Assembly (NCBI GenBank): GCA_905233295.1
Contig: CAJODX010000042.1
Coordinates: 1 to 16,111, forward strand
Length of the DNA stretch: 16,111 bases
Reading direction: 5' to 3'
Source of the DNA: an uncultured Synergistales bacterium
GTDB taxonomy: Bacteria > Synergistota > Synergistia > Synergistales > Aminobacteriaceae
In this document: piece after piece, positions 1-7,240 of the stretch
How positions within the stretch are numbered: the stretch's first letter is position 1
Layout of the letters: each line of letters opens with the position of its first letter
Notes under the pieces: generated by a model
The model's input: only the letters and a program-made list of their open reading frames with translations
Told to the model about the DNA's origin: nothing
The model's database searches: none
Made by a program: the position numbers and the translations under genes

Positions 1-34
1 CGAAAAAATTTTGAAAAAAATTTTGAAAAATTCC
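1..34. repeat. short A/T-tract tandem repeat at left edge
   Basis: About two and a half copies of a unit of the form GAAAAAAATTTT lie head to tail with slight length changes in the A run. Read on the minus strand they supply T runs just after the inverted repeat at 35-62. Phased A-tracts of this sort may bend DNA. No coding potential is evident, and a short plus-strand open frame across 11-199 has no Shine-Dalgarno sequence or family resemblance. Confidence 0.4.
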
Positions 35-62
35 AATTGTAAACTTAGGCAGGTTTACAATT
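35..62. terminator. 10-bp inverted repeat, terminator-like on minus strand
   Basis: AATTGTAAAC (35-44) and GTTTACAATT (53-62) form a perfect 10-bp stem with an 8-nt loop. On the minus strand it is followed by GGAATTTTTC, which suits an intrinsic terminator for the candidate small RNA, although the stem is AT-rich. The half-sites also resemble BirA operator halves (TTGTAAAC/GTTTACAA), but the gap between them is much shorter than in known BirA sites, so a regulator-binding site is only an alternative. Confidence 0.45.
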
Positions 63-125
63 CATTTTCGTTGAGGTGCAAAAAAATCTGTTTTTACTCG
101 AAAAACTCTGCAAATTTGACTTTGC

Positions 126-177
126 CTTTTCAGATGAGGCTTCTTACCCTTTTCCGAATCTTGTCATTTTTCTCTCC
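126..177 (-). repeat. dispersed repeat, copy A of two
   Basis: This 52-nt stretch aligns with 9679-9731 in the same orientation with one gap and about nine mismatches (43 of 53 columns identical by my hand alignment). On the minus strand it starts GGAGAGAAAAATGACA and continues with RGATTCGG. The first 16 nt are identical in the two copies, while the far part varies except where it enters the stem. The single-base gap lies inside the short open frame that begins at the shared ATG, so the peptide frame is not conserved (7 versus 12 codons). That favours RNA or DNA function over a leader peptide. Confidence 0.75.
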
Positions 178-192
178 GCTACGGGCAAGCGG

Positions 193-198
193 ATTATA
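193..198 (-). promoter_or_regulatory. putative extended -10 for small RNA copy A
   Basis: Minus-strand TATAAT preceded by TGC gives an extended -10 (TGnTATAAT). No convincing -35 hexamer is seen. It sits 15 nt before the conserved GGAGAG of the repeat, so transcription would start about position 186. Copy B has TATAAT in the matching place. Confidence 0.45.
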
Positions 199-265
199 GC
201 ACAATAAATTTTTAATATGATAAAATTAAAATGCACACAAAAAATTTTTCGGGGAAGTTTTTATA

Positions 266-1042
266 ATGTTATGTAAACGTTTTCTTTCGCTTTTGTTATG
301 TTTGTCTATTATCGCTTCACTGCCCGCATTCGCCGCCCAGCCAGAAAAAATTTCTGACAGTGAGTTTATTGACATTTGCATTAAAGGTCCTGCAACGGCA
401 ATCTCTGAAGCTCTGCAAAACGGAGCAAACCCTAACGCCAGAAAAGATAAAAAAACTGCGCTTATGATAGTGGCTTACAACAATAATCCGGAAGCGGTAA
501 AAATTCTTCTTAACGCCGGAGCTGACGTAAACGCCAAAGCAGCAGACGGTGATACCGTGTTAATGGTGGCGGCGAGCAACAACCGCAACCCTCAGGTGAT
601 TCAAATACTCTTGGAGGCAGGCGCGGATGTCAATGTTCAAGGGAACAGCGGAATGACTGCGCTTATGTGGGGTTCACACAATCCTGAAACAGTTAAACTG
701 CTCTTGGAAAACGGAGCCGATGTAAATGTAAAAGGCAAAAACGAAAGGACGGTTCTTATACAAACCGCGATGTTTAATAAAAATCTCGACACAATTAATC
801 TTCTGCTCGCGGCAGGTGCTGACACCGCAGTAGCCGATACATACGGCAAAACAGCTTTGATGTATGCCGCTGAATATAATATACCTGAAGTTGTCGAGGC
901 TTTGCTCGATGCTGGCGCGAGCGCGGAACAAAAGGACAACGAAGGGAGAAACGCTCTTGATTATGCACGGCGGAATAAAAATCTCACCGGTCTGATTTTT
1001 GACTCAAACGCGTTCAAACGTCTTAAAGAATTAAGCCAATAG
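266..1042 (+). CDS. secreted ankyrin-repeat protein
   Basis: The 258-residue protein has an N-terminal signal peptide (Lys/Arg, then Leu-rich core, cleavage probably after AFA near residue 23), so it should be exported to the periplasm or surface. Six to seven ankyrin repeats of about 33 residues follow from about residue 30 to the end. They are visible as recurrent TALM..A...N...V..LL.AGADVN, most regular from residue 63 to 230. Ankyrin repeats bind protein partners; no catalytic domain is present and the partner cannot be told. A GGGGAAG Shine-Dalgarno at 251-257 supports the start at 266. Its stop is only 6 bp from the stop of the convergent cbiL and no terminator lies between them, so the two transcripts probably overlap. 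The ankyrin assignment is firm; the role is unknown. Confidence 0.9.
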   Translation: MLCKRFLSLLLCLSIIASLPAFAAQPEKISDSEFIDICIKGPATAISEALQNGANPNARKDKKTALMIVAYNNNPEAVKILLNAGADVNAKAADGDTVLMVAASNNRNPQVIQILLEAGADVNVQGNSGMTALMWGSHNPETVKLLLENGADVNVKGKNERTVLIQTAMFNKNLDTINLLLAAGADTAVADTYGKTALMYAAEYNIPEVVEALLDAGASAEQKDNEGRNALDYARRNKNLTGLIFDSNAFKRLKELSQ

Positions 1043-1048
1043 ACAGAT

Positions 1049-1732
1049 TCATCGCTTTAAAATAAGAACCGAAAGATATTCATTTATATTTTCAAGAGCT
1101 TCAGAACCTTCAAAAATTTTCTCATTCGGAAGACCTGCGAAATCCACGCGAATAATTTTTTTGAAATTTTCTTTTATGAACTCAAAAATTTTTTTATCTT
1201 TCATTGCTTTAGGTTTATAGATTGCCGCAGCGTTGCATGAATTTAACGCAGCACAAATTTTTTCGCTTTGAGCTGTTCCCGGTATCACGGAAAAAATTTC
1301 ATCTGACATCGCCATAAATTGTTTTGCACATGCACAGGCAAGAGAATGCGCGGAAATTCCCGGAATAAATTCAGCTTCAATATCCGGGAAAATTTTTTGC
1401 ATCTCTTCAAGCAGATATGCTCCCGTTGAATATAAAACAGAATCTCCGATAACAGGGAAAAAAATTTTTTCTGCGTTTTGCAGTTCGGCTTTAAGATTTT
1501 CTATTTGTCCGGCGATAATTTCACTGCGTTTTTGAGCATCAGCCGTCATCGGGAACAGAACGGGATATTTCAGTTTGCCGGAAATATTTTGCAAAATCAC
1601 ATTTTCAGCTATGCCCTGTCTGTCATTGGAATGCGGAACTAAAATCAAATCGGCTTCACGTGCCGCATTGACAGCCGATAGAGAAATTAAATCAGGCTCG
1701 CCCGGACCGACACCGGCAATAATAATTTTCAA
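1049..1732 (-). CDS. cbiL: precorrin-2/cobalt-factor II C20-methyltransferase
   Basis: A 227-residue SAM-dependent tetrapyrrole methylase. It opens with the family SAM-binding loop GVGPGEPDLISL and has the mid-protein segment GDSVLYSTGAYLLEEM and then FIPGISAHSLACACA. The GD..LYST form is typical of the C-20 methylase CbiL/CobI, which methylates C-20 of precorrin-2 or cobalt-factor II in cobalamin ring synthesis in the cytoplasm. I place the start at the TTG at 1732, because GGAGGG lies 8 nt upstream and the loop then begins at residue 3, as in the family. A longer frame from 1780 would add 16 unlikely residues before this. No other cobalamin gene lies in the window, so it is a stand-alone copy, divergent from copA and convergent with the ankyrin gene. 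CbiL versus another tetrapyrrole methylase is the main uncertainty. Confidence 0.8.
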   Translation of the reverse strand: MKIIIAGVGPGEPDLISLSAVNAAREADLILVPHSNDRQGIAENVILQNISGKLKYPVLFPMTADAQKRSEIIAGQIENLKAELQNAEKIFFPVIGDSVLYSTGAYLLEEMQKIFPDIEAEFIPGISAHSLACACAKQFMAMSDEIFSVIPGTAQSEKICAALNSCNAAAIYKPKAMKDKKIFEFIKENFKKIIRVDFAGLPNEKIFEGSEALENINEYLSVLILKR

Positions 1733-1843
1733 AAAAGATCCCTCCGAAAAATATAATTTTTTTGCTGGAATTTTTAACAAAAAAAATTTTTTTTCTCTGT
1801 TAATATTTCATAATTATAAATAATTTAAAAGGGGAAAATTTTT
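1733..1843. promoter_or_regulatory. AT-rich divergent promoter region of cbiL and copA
   Basis: The two genes diverge from these 111 bp. An A8T8 block (1779-1794) may act as an UP element or bend. A possible minus-strand promoter for cbiL is TTGTTA (1780-1775) and TTATAT (1756-1751) with an 18-bp spacer. The copA side has only weak boxes such as TATAAA at 1815-1820, and a GGGGAAAA Shine-Dalgarno ahead of 1844. No CueR- or CopY-type operator was recognised, so copper control cannot be read from the sequence. Confidence 0.35.
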
Positions 1844-4081
1844 ATGTCAGCAAAATACAACATTACCGGAATGTCCTGCGCTGCATGCAGTGCCCGTATT
1901 GAACGTGTTGTAAAAAAAATTCCGGGAGTCGAGTCATGCGCCGTAAGTCTTTTGACAAACTCAATGAACGTTGAAGGCTCGGCGGATTCATCTGTCATCA
2001 TAGCCGCAGTCGAAAAGGCTGGCTATGGAGCCTCTGTTCAGTCAGACATAAATCAGAAAACGGAAAATAAAAATCAAAATGATGAAGACGCACTGGCTGA
2101 TAAAGAAACGCCGCGTCTTAAAAAAAGGCTGTTCTCTTCTTTAATATTTTTAGTCGTTCTCATGTATTTTTCGATGGGGCGCATGTTAAATCTTCCTTTG
2201 CCGGAATTTTTCGCTGACAATCCCGTTGCTCTTGGACTTGCCGAGTTATTGACCGCAGCTGTCATAATGGTAATAAATCAAAAATTTTTCGTTTCGGGCT
2301 TTTCAACTCTCGCTCAGCTTGCCCCGAACATGGATACGCTCGTTGCTGTCGGAGCTTCAGCGGCGTTCTTATGGAGCGTTTTCGTTCTGTTCGTAATGAC
2401 AAAATACACGGGAAAATTTACGCATCACGATTTTTATTTTGAGAGTGCCGGAATGATTTTGACTTTGATAACGGTCGGAAAAATGCTCGAAGCACGTTCA
2501 AAAGGGCGCACGACTGACGCGATAAAAAGTCTTATTAAACTCGCGCCCAAAACCGCAAATTTAATTCGAGACGGCAAAGAAATTTCTGTTCCTGTCGAAC
2601 AGGTGAAAAAAGGCGATGTTTTTGTTATTCGTCCCGGCGAAAATATTCCTGTTGACGGAGTTGTCATCGAAGGCACAAGCGCAGTGAACGAATCTGCCCT
2701 GACAGGCGAGAGCATTCCTGTTGACAAAAACGCCGGCGATTATGTTTCAGCGGCAACGTTAAACCAGTCAGGATTTTTAAAATGTGAAGCCTCACGTGTA
2801 GGAGAGGACACGACTCTTTCGCAGATTATTAAAATGGTCAGTGATGCAGCAGCGACAAAAGCACCTGTTGCAAAAACGGCTGATAAAGTCTGCGGAATTT
2901 TCGTTCCATCGGTGATTTTTATTGCGGTATGTGTTGTCATAGGCTGGCTCATAGCCGGAAAATCTTTCGGAGATGCATTATCTTACGGGATTGCCGTTCT
3001 CGTTATAAGCTGTCCTTGCGCTCTCGGACTTGCAACACCTGCGGCTGTCATGGTAGGTAGCGGAGTTGGCGCGAAAAACGGAATTTTATTCAAGACTGCC
3101 GCATCGCTTGAACAGGCGGGAAAAATTCAAATTGCGGCTCTCGATAAAACAGGCACGATTACAAGCGGAGAACCCGAAGTTACAAATTTAATCATCGCAC
3201 CGCATGTCCGCCCCGAAGAATTAATTTCAGCCGCGTGTTCTCTTGAAGCAAAGAGCGAACACCCGTTGGCAAAGGCGATCGTGAAATATGCAGACGAGCA
3301 GAAAATTCAGCCGAATGACATCAAAAATTTTCAGGCAATCCCCGGCAATGGACTGAAAGCTCTTTTATCTGACGATGAAATCGAACTTACAGGCGGAAGC
3401 GTGAATTTCATCAAAGAAAATTTCAAAGTCGCAGATTATTTTCTAAAACAAACTGAAGAACTCTCTGAACAGGGAAAAACTCCTTTAATGTTCGTACGCG
3501 GGACAAAACTTTTAGGTGCAATCGCTGTTGCCGATGTCATTAAACCTGACAGCAAAGACGCAATCAAAGAACTCAAAGACATGGGCATCAAAGTCGTAAT
3601 GCTGACCGGAGACAACGAAAAAACAGCAAGGGCTATTGCTGATGAAGCCGGAGCTGATGAAGTCATCGCCGGAGTTCTGCCTGACGGGAAAGAGAACGCG
3701 ATTCGTGAACTTCAGTCAAAAAATAATTTCAAAGTCGCGATGGTCGGAGACGGGATTAATGACGCGCCTGCGCTGACACGAGCCGATACAGGCATTGCAA
3801 TAGGTGCTGGAACGGATATTGCGATTGACGCAGCTGACGTTGTCTTGATGAAAAGCAGTCTGAAAGATGTTCCTGCGGCAGTAAAGCTGAGCCGTGCAGT
3901 CTTGCGCAACATTCACGAAAATTTATTCTGGGCGTTTATATATAATGTCATCGGGATTCCATTAGCGGCAGGTTTGTGGGGCTGGAAGCTCGATCCGATG
4001 TTCGGAGCTGCTGCGATGAGTCTTTCAAGTTTCTGCGTTGTAACAAATGCGTTAAGGCTTAATTTTCTTAAATTAAATTAA
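1844..4081 (+). CDS. copA: Cu+-exporting P1B-type ATPase CopA
   Basis: A 745-residue inner-membrane pump that couples ATP hydrolysis to export of monovalent copper from the cytoplasm. One N-terminal heavy-metal-binding domain carries GMSCAAC (Cys12, Cys15). After an acidic, Lys-rich linker (about 67-90) come the membrane helices. The actuator has TGES at 287-290. The CPC metal-site motif is at 390-392, the phosphorylated Asp of DKTGT is residue 434, the ATP-binding SEHP is at 471-474, and GDGIND is at 635-640. The late helices carry YNVIGIP and MSLSS, which together with CPC are the Cu+-specific (P1B-1) signature. Length and domain order are complete for a single-HMA CopA. A GGGGAAAA ribosome site precedes the start. 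It faces away from cbiL and precedes a TolC-like channel that seems to have its own promoter. Confidence 0.96.
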   Translation: MSAKYNITGMSCAACSARIERVVKKIPGVESCAVSLLTNSMNVEGSADSSVIIAAVEKAGYGASVQSDINQKTENKNQNDEDALADKETPRLKKRLFSSLIFLVVLMYFSMGRMLNLPLPEFFADNPVALGLAELLTAAVIMVINQKFFVSGFSTLAQLAPNMDTLVAVGASAAFLWSVFVLFVMTKYTGKFTHHDFYFESAGMILTLITVGKMLEARSKGRTTDAIKSLIKLAPKTANLIRDGKEISVPVEQVKKGDVFVIRPGENIPVDGVVIEGTSAVNESALTGESIPVDKNAGDYVSAATLNQSGFLKCEASRVGEDTTLSQIIKMVSDAAATKAPVAKTADKVCGIFVPSVIFIAVCVVIGWLIAGKSFGDALSYGIAVLVISCPCALGLATPAAVMVGSGVGAKNGILFKTAASLEQAGKIQIAALDKTGTITSGEPEVTNLIIAPHVRPEELISAACSLEAKSEHPLAKAIVKYADEQKIQPNDIKNFQAIPGNGLKALLSDDEIELTGGSVNFIKENFKVADYFLKQTEELSEQGKTPLMFVRGTKLLGAIAVADVIKPDSKDAIKELKDMGIKVVMLTGDNEKTARAIADEAGADEVIAGVLPDGKENAIRELQSKNNFKVAMVGDGINDAPALTRADTGIAIGAGTDIAIDAADVVLMKSSLKDVPAAVKLSRAVLRNIHENLFWAFIYNVIGIPLAAGLWGWKLDPMFGAAAMSLSSFCVVTNALRLNFLKLN

Positions 4082-4089
4082 TGTATAAT
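4082..4089 (+). promoter_or_regulatory. putative -10 box for the TolC-like gene
   Basis: TGTATAAT directly follows the copA stop codon. TATAAT (4084-4089) lies about 32 bp before the start at 4121, with an AAGGAG ribosome site between them. No good -35 is seen in the copA end. It would give the envelope gene run a promoter separate from copA. Confidence 0.4.
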
Positions 4090-4120
4090 TAGGCGAAGAT
4101 TCAATATAAGGAGTTTTTTA

Positions 4121-5527
4121 ATGAAAATCCAGCGATATAAAATTTTTTGTTCTCTTGCGATAATTTTGTCTGCCGTTATATGTCCGGCTTCAGTTTCAGC
4201 AAAAGTATCAATGACACTGCCGCAGTATGTTCAGGAAATTTTATTAAATAATTATTCTCTGAGAGCAGGCGTTAAAAATGTCGAGGCTGGCTATTATTCC
4301 GTTCTTGCCGCAGTCGGCTATCAAAGACCTTCGACAGCTGCGTCATCGTCTTTTTCGTATGCGACAAGACAGGGCGATGCTGACAACGTAACAGCCGGAA
4401 ATCTGGCGTTAAGACTTTCACAGCGCATTGACATATCAGGAAGTTATAAACTTGATGAACAGCAGAATATTTTAGGTTACGAAGTTTCAAGAGCGAATTT
4501 TGACGACACCGTCAATACAATGATAGCCGCCGCAGAAGAAACATGGTGGTCTGCTGTGCTTGCACGTGAAAATGTTAAACTTCAGAAAGAAATCATGACG
4601 CAACGTTCCGAAAATCATAAAATCACAATGGAAAAATATAATCAGGAACTTGTGCCGAGACTTGACATCGTTCGCAGTGATGCTCAGGTTGTTGAAGCCG
4701 GAAGCCTTGTCAAGAACGCTGAAACAACATACATGAATCTTTTAGCCGAACTTTCATTGATGGCAGGAGGTCTTGACGTTGAGCCAGTCGAAGAAGAGCT
4801 GAAAGTTCCTGTTTTCGATGTAACTTTGAATTTTGATGAAGCTCTGACATACCGTCCTGATGTCCGTGCAGCGAGATTGAATCTTGAACGTGCAAAACTC
4901 GTCAAGAGTCTTACTGCAAAAGGTCTCTCGCCGACACTCGATTTTGCTTTCCAGTTTACGCCGTGGTCTGACCCTGAGGCTTTTACAACACCGAATAACA
5001 GACAGGTCGGAGCATCTTTGACTCTCAGTGTTCCCATAACGGACGGCAATACAACAAAATATAAAGTTCTGAACGCTGACAGACTTATTCAGGCTTCCGA
5101 AGCAAATCTCAAATCCGTTGAAGAATCCACGCGCCGCGACATTGCTGTGGCGGTCAACAACTGGCGCAACGCCTCAGCAGCTGAGCAGGATAAAAAAATT
5201 CAGGTTGAACGTTCCGAAGAAGAATTAAGAATCACTGAATTAATGTATTCTGAAGGAATGGGCGCACAGATTGACTTAATAAACGCTCAGACGGCATATC
5301 AGACTGTTAAGACAGAATATCTTGACGCAATAAAAAATATGTACGTTGCTCTTGTGGCTCTGCGAAAGGCAATCGGGGATTATTCGCCCAGCGAGGACGG
5401 TACATGGAATGAAGCGAAACAGCTTTACGGCAAAGGCAACGATGTGTTAGGCGAACCGGGCTTGAAAACTCTCCGCACGGATATGAAAAAGCTGAAAACA
5501 AAGAACGCTAAGGCTAAGAAAGATTAG
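4121..5527 (+). CDS. TolC-family outer membrane efflux protein
   Basis: A 468-residue outer-membrane channel protein of the TolC/OEP family. A signal peptide ends near residue 27 (ASVSA). Two OEP repeats follow. The second has the usual YRPDVRAARLNLERAK (about residue 245 on) and ends with the long helix ending in YSEGMGAQIDLINAQTAY...ALVALRKAIG. Family members trimerise into a beta barrel plus periplasmic helical tunnel that works with an inner-membrane pump and a periplasmic adaptor. Neither partner is in the window, so the exported substrate is unknown. The neighbouring copA suggests copper, but a CusC-like role would need CusA/CusB homologues elsewhere. The last 20 or so residues are a Lys-rich tail of unclear purpose. 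The next gene starts 2 nt after its stop, implying co-transcription. Confidence 0.9.
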   Translation: MKIQRYKIFCSLAIILSAVICPASVSAKVSMTLPQYVQEILLNNYSLRAGVKNVEAGYYSVLAAVGYQRPSTAASSSFSYATRQGDADNVTAGNLALRLSQRIDISGSYKLDEQQNILGYEVSRANFDDTVNTMIAAAEETWWSAVLARENVKLQKEIMTQRSENHKITMEKYNQELVPRLDIVRSDAQVVEAGSLVKNAETTYMNLLAELSLMAGGLDVEPVEEELKVPVFDVTLNFDEALTYRPDVRAARLNLERAKLVKSLTAKGLSPTLDFAFQFTPWSDPEAFTTPNNRQVGASLTLSVPITDGNTTKYKVLNADRLIQASEANLKSVEESTRRDIAVAVNNWRNASAAEQDKKIQVERSEEELRITELMYSEGMGAQIDLINAQTAYQTVKTEYLDAIKNMYVALVALRKAIGDYSPSEDGTWNEAKQLYGKGNDVLGEPGLKTLRTDMKKLKTKNAKAKKD

Positions 5528-5529
5528 AG

Positions 5530-6027
5530 ATGAAAAAATTTATTTTCAGACAAAAATTTTTTATCGCAGTCATTTTATTGCTGTTAGTAGCTACCGCGCA
5601 GGTATCTGAAGCAAAAACAACGAAAGCCGGAAATATTGCGTCTCTGTTTGCCCGTGTGAACCCCTCGCTCGGTGCAAAGAGAGCAAAAGATTACGCAGCC
5701 GTTGTTGTTAAGGCAGGAGAAAAATTCAAGCAGGATCCTTACGCAATAGCGGCTATAATCGTCCATGAATCGACAGTGAATCACAAGGCTGTTTCAAAAG
5801 GCGGCGATTACGGTTTGATGCAAATCCGATGGAAAGTCCACGCGGCGGCAATTAAAAAAAGATTCCCGAAAGTCAAAAAAGCAAACGATCTTTTTGATGT
5901 CAGGACAAATGTTTTGTACGGCACTGAAATTTTTTCGGATTGTATGTCGAGGTCCGGGAATAACCTGCGCAGCGGAATCTTGCGTTACAGCGCAGTGATA
6001 AAGTCATCGCAACAATCAATGAATTGA
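5530..6027 (+). CDS. secreted lytic transglycosylase, C-terminus frameshifted
   Basis: The 165-residue protein has a signal peptide (core IAVILLLLVATA, cleavage near residue 28) and a single SLT/lysozyme-like domain. It would cleave peptidoglycan glycan strands in the periplasm, forming 1,6-anhydro ends. The catalytic Glu is probably Glu80 in VHESTVN, followed by the family's AVS.GGDYGLMQI block and later LRSGILRYSA. The reading frame then ends in ten residues unlike the family. In the -1 frame from about 5994 the sequence continues DKVIATINEL and a Lys-rich end, stopping at 6065, which fits the expected final helix much better. A single lost G, turning a GCAGGTGAT ancestor into GCAGTGAT, explains this. 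The active-site part is intact, so the protein could still work. There is no good Shine-Dalgarno; translation is probably coupled to the TolC-like gene 2 nt upstream. Confidence 0.85.
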   Translation: MKKFIFRQKFFIAVILLLLVATAQVSEAKTTKAGNIASLFARVNPSLGAKRAKDYAAVVVKAGEKFKQDPYAIAAIIVHESTVNHKAVSKGGDYGLMQIRWKVHAAAIKKRFPKVKKANDLFDVRTNVLYGTEIFSDCMSRSGNNLRSGILRYSAVIKSSQQSMN

Positions 6028-6065
6028 ACGGCGGAAAAAAAGTCAAAGCCGGAAAGAAAAAATAG
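5994..6065 (+). pseudogene. out-of-frame native tail of the lytic transglycosylase
   Basis: This -1 frame segment encodes a helix-like stretch DKVIATINEL followed by GGKKVKAGKKK and a TAG stop. It has no start of its own. It restores the end of the upstream enzyme if one base is added near 5995. With this stop the gap to the next gene is 15 nt and its GGGAG ribosome site falls just after the stop, which is the spacing expected of an operon. Confidence 0.65.
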
Positions 6066-6080
6066 AAGACAGGGAGAAAA

Positions 6081-7235
6081 ATGAATAACATGAAAAAATT
6101 TTGTTGGATTTTAATATTTCTTGCAATGTTCTGCGCGACAGCATCAGCCGATATTATTTACACGACAGCAGAGGGCGGTCTTGGTGTTATCAAAGTCGGT
6201 AGCGTTACCAGTGCAAGCCTTACGGGTATCACGTACAACGCCACGGCAAATTCAGTAGCCGCGCCGTACTGGGAAAATAATACATCGAACGGCGAGGGAA
6301 ATTCAAAAATAATTTTAATCACGCCGAAATCCAGTGATGACAATACAATTTCCGGTGATACCGCACTGATATTTTCTTCAGCTTCATCGCTCACATCTCC
6401 GCTTAACGATGCAAACGATCCTGCCGTGCTGAAAGGTACATACGGAACGCCTGTCATATGCGGAACGAACAGCGGAGGAAGTCTGTATCTCGCAACGGGA
6501 GCTTCAGTACGTGAATACAAAACTTCAAACTTTTCTCTTTACAACACATACACACACCCCAGCTATGATGTTTCGCCGAATCCCGAAATCAAGAGCATTT
6601 TGAAAACAGACTCGAACATTTATCTTCTTGCGGCAAGAAACAGCGCGGTATCAAACGATTTAATACTTGTAATGAACGGACTTCTGACGCTGAATACAGA
6701 AAATGCGTCCTCGTGGGAGATTCCTACAAAAACTTCAAAGACCGCAGCTTTAATCAGTGATTCAAGAATTGCTGTCGGCTGTGATGAGGGAGTTTGGAAC
6801 GCAAAAAGCTCAAATTCAGTAAAGCTCGTTTCAACTGATTACCCTGTCGTTTCAATTTGTCAGGACAGCAGCAGCGGCTTTTATTACATCGTCCAGTCTG
6901 ATAATAACGGCGTAAAAACAAATTCGCTCCGGCATTATCAGAATACAACGACAGATACTGAGTTATTGAATAACATTCAAGGCGACGGCGCACAGATTGT
7001 CCGCGACAATGCCTATAATGTTCTTGCAGTGTTAATCGGAAATACAATCAAACTTTACAATATTGCCGAAGATACTGAAATAACAATTTCAGGTTTGACA
7101 GGTACGCCGATAAGCATTGCGCCGATTTCGACAAGCGGAAACTCAGCGGATTCAAGCAGCGGCTGTATGATTGGCAGTACAGGGCTTGTATTTGCTGTGG
7201 CTTTGTTTGCCGCTCTTAAACAGAAAAGGAAGTAA
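6081..7235 (+). CDS. secreted protein with Synerg-CTERM-like sorting tail
   Basis: A 384-residue protein with a signal peptide (cleavage near ATASA, residue 23), then about 330 residues rich in Ser, Thr and Asn. Short beta-type segments recur (for example SNIYLLAARNS, SSGFYYIVQSDNNG, YNVLAVLIGNTIKLYNI), which looks like a beta-propeller-like or solenoid fold, though no blade motif is certain. The C-terminus is Ser-rich, then GC (Cys362), a hydrophobic helix of about 14 residues and KQKRK. That layout matches the Synerg-CTERM type of sorting signal, where the tail is thought to be processed on the way to the cell surface. GGGAG at 6072-6076 supports the start at 6081 over the ATG at 6090. The function is unknown. 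The transglycosylase lies directly upstream and a cytidylate kinase-like gene starts 5 nt after the stop. Confidence 0.8.
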   Translation: MNNMKKFCWILIFLAMFCATASADIIYTTAEGGLGVIKVGSVTSASLTGITYNATANSVAAPYWENNTSNGEGNSKIILITPKSSDDNTISGDTALIFSSASSLTSPLNDANDPAVLKGTYGTPVICGTNSGGSLYLATGASVREYKTSNFSLYNTYTHPSYDVSPNPEIKSILKTDSNIYLLAARNSAVSNDLILVMNGLLTLNTENASSWEIPTKTSKTAALISDSRIAVGCDEGVWNAKSSNSVKLVSTDYPVVSICQDSSSGFYYIVQSDNNGVKTNSLRHYQNTTTDTELLNNIQGDGAQIVRDNAYNVLAVLIGNTIKLYNIAEDTEITISGLTGTPISIAPISTSGNSADSSSGCMIGSTGLVFAVALFAALKQKRK

Positions 7236-7240
7236 ATACA

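Larger units (their letters stand above)
26..186 (-). ncRNA. candidate small structured RNA, copy A
   Basis: On the minus strand a TATAAT box (198-193) is followed by a conserved tract that recurs at 9731-9679, then a predicted stem, then a terminator-like hairpin (62-35) and a short T run. The stem pairs GAG 136-138 and TTTTC 127-131 with CTC 97-99 and GAAAA 100-104 (plus-strand coordinates), leaving a 4-nt bulge at 132-135. A small inner hairpin (110-114 with 121-125) fills the loop. In copy B the middle outer base pair is swapped, which supports a real RNA fold. The transcript would be about 160 nt. It could still be a leader for a gene left of the window; ends are inferred and no known family was recognised. 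Confidence 0.42.

Noticed and set aside
1..34. CRISPR-like short repeats
   Set aside because: The units are A/T-only runs of about 12 nt in direct contact, with no spacers.
11..199. 62-codon plus-strand open frame at the left edge
   Set aside because: It has no ribosome site, no recognisable similarity and odd composition, and it runs antisense through the candidate small RNA and its hairpins.
1733..1780. Upstream extension of cbiL to 1780
   Set aside because: The added 16 residues precede the SAM-loop strand without family support, and GGAGGG sits 8 nt before the TTG at 1732.
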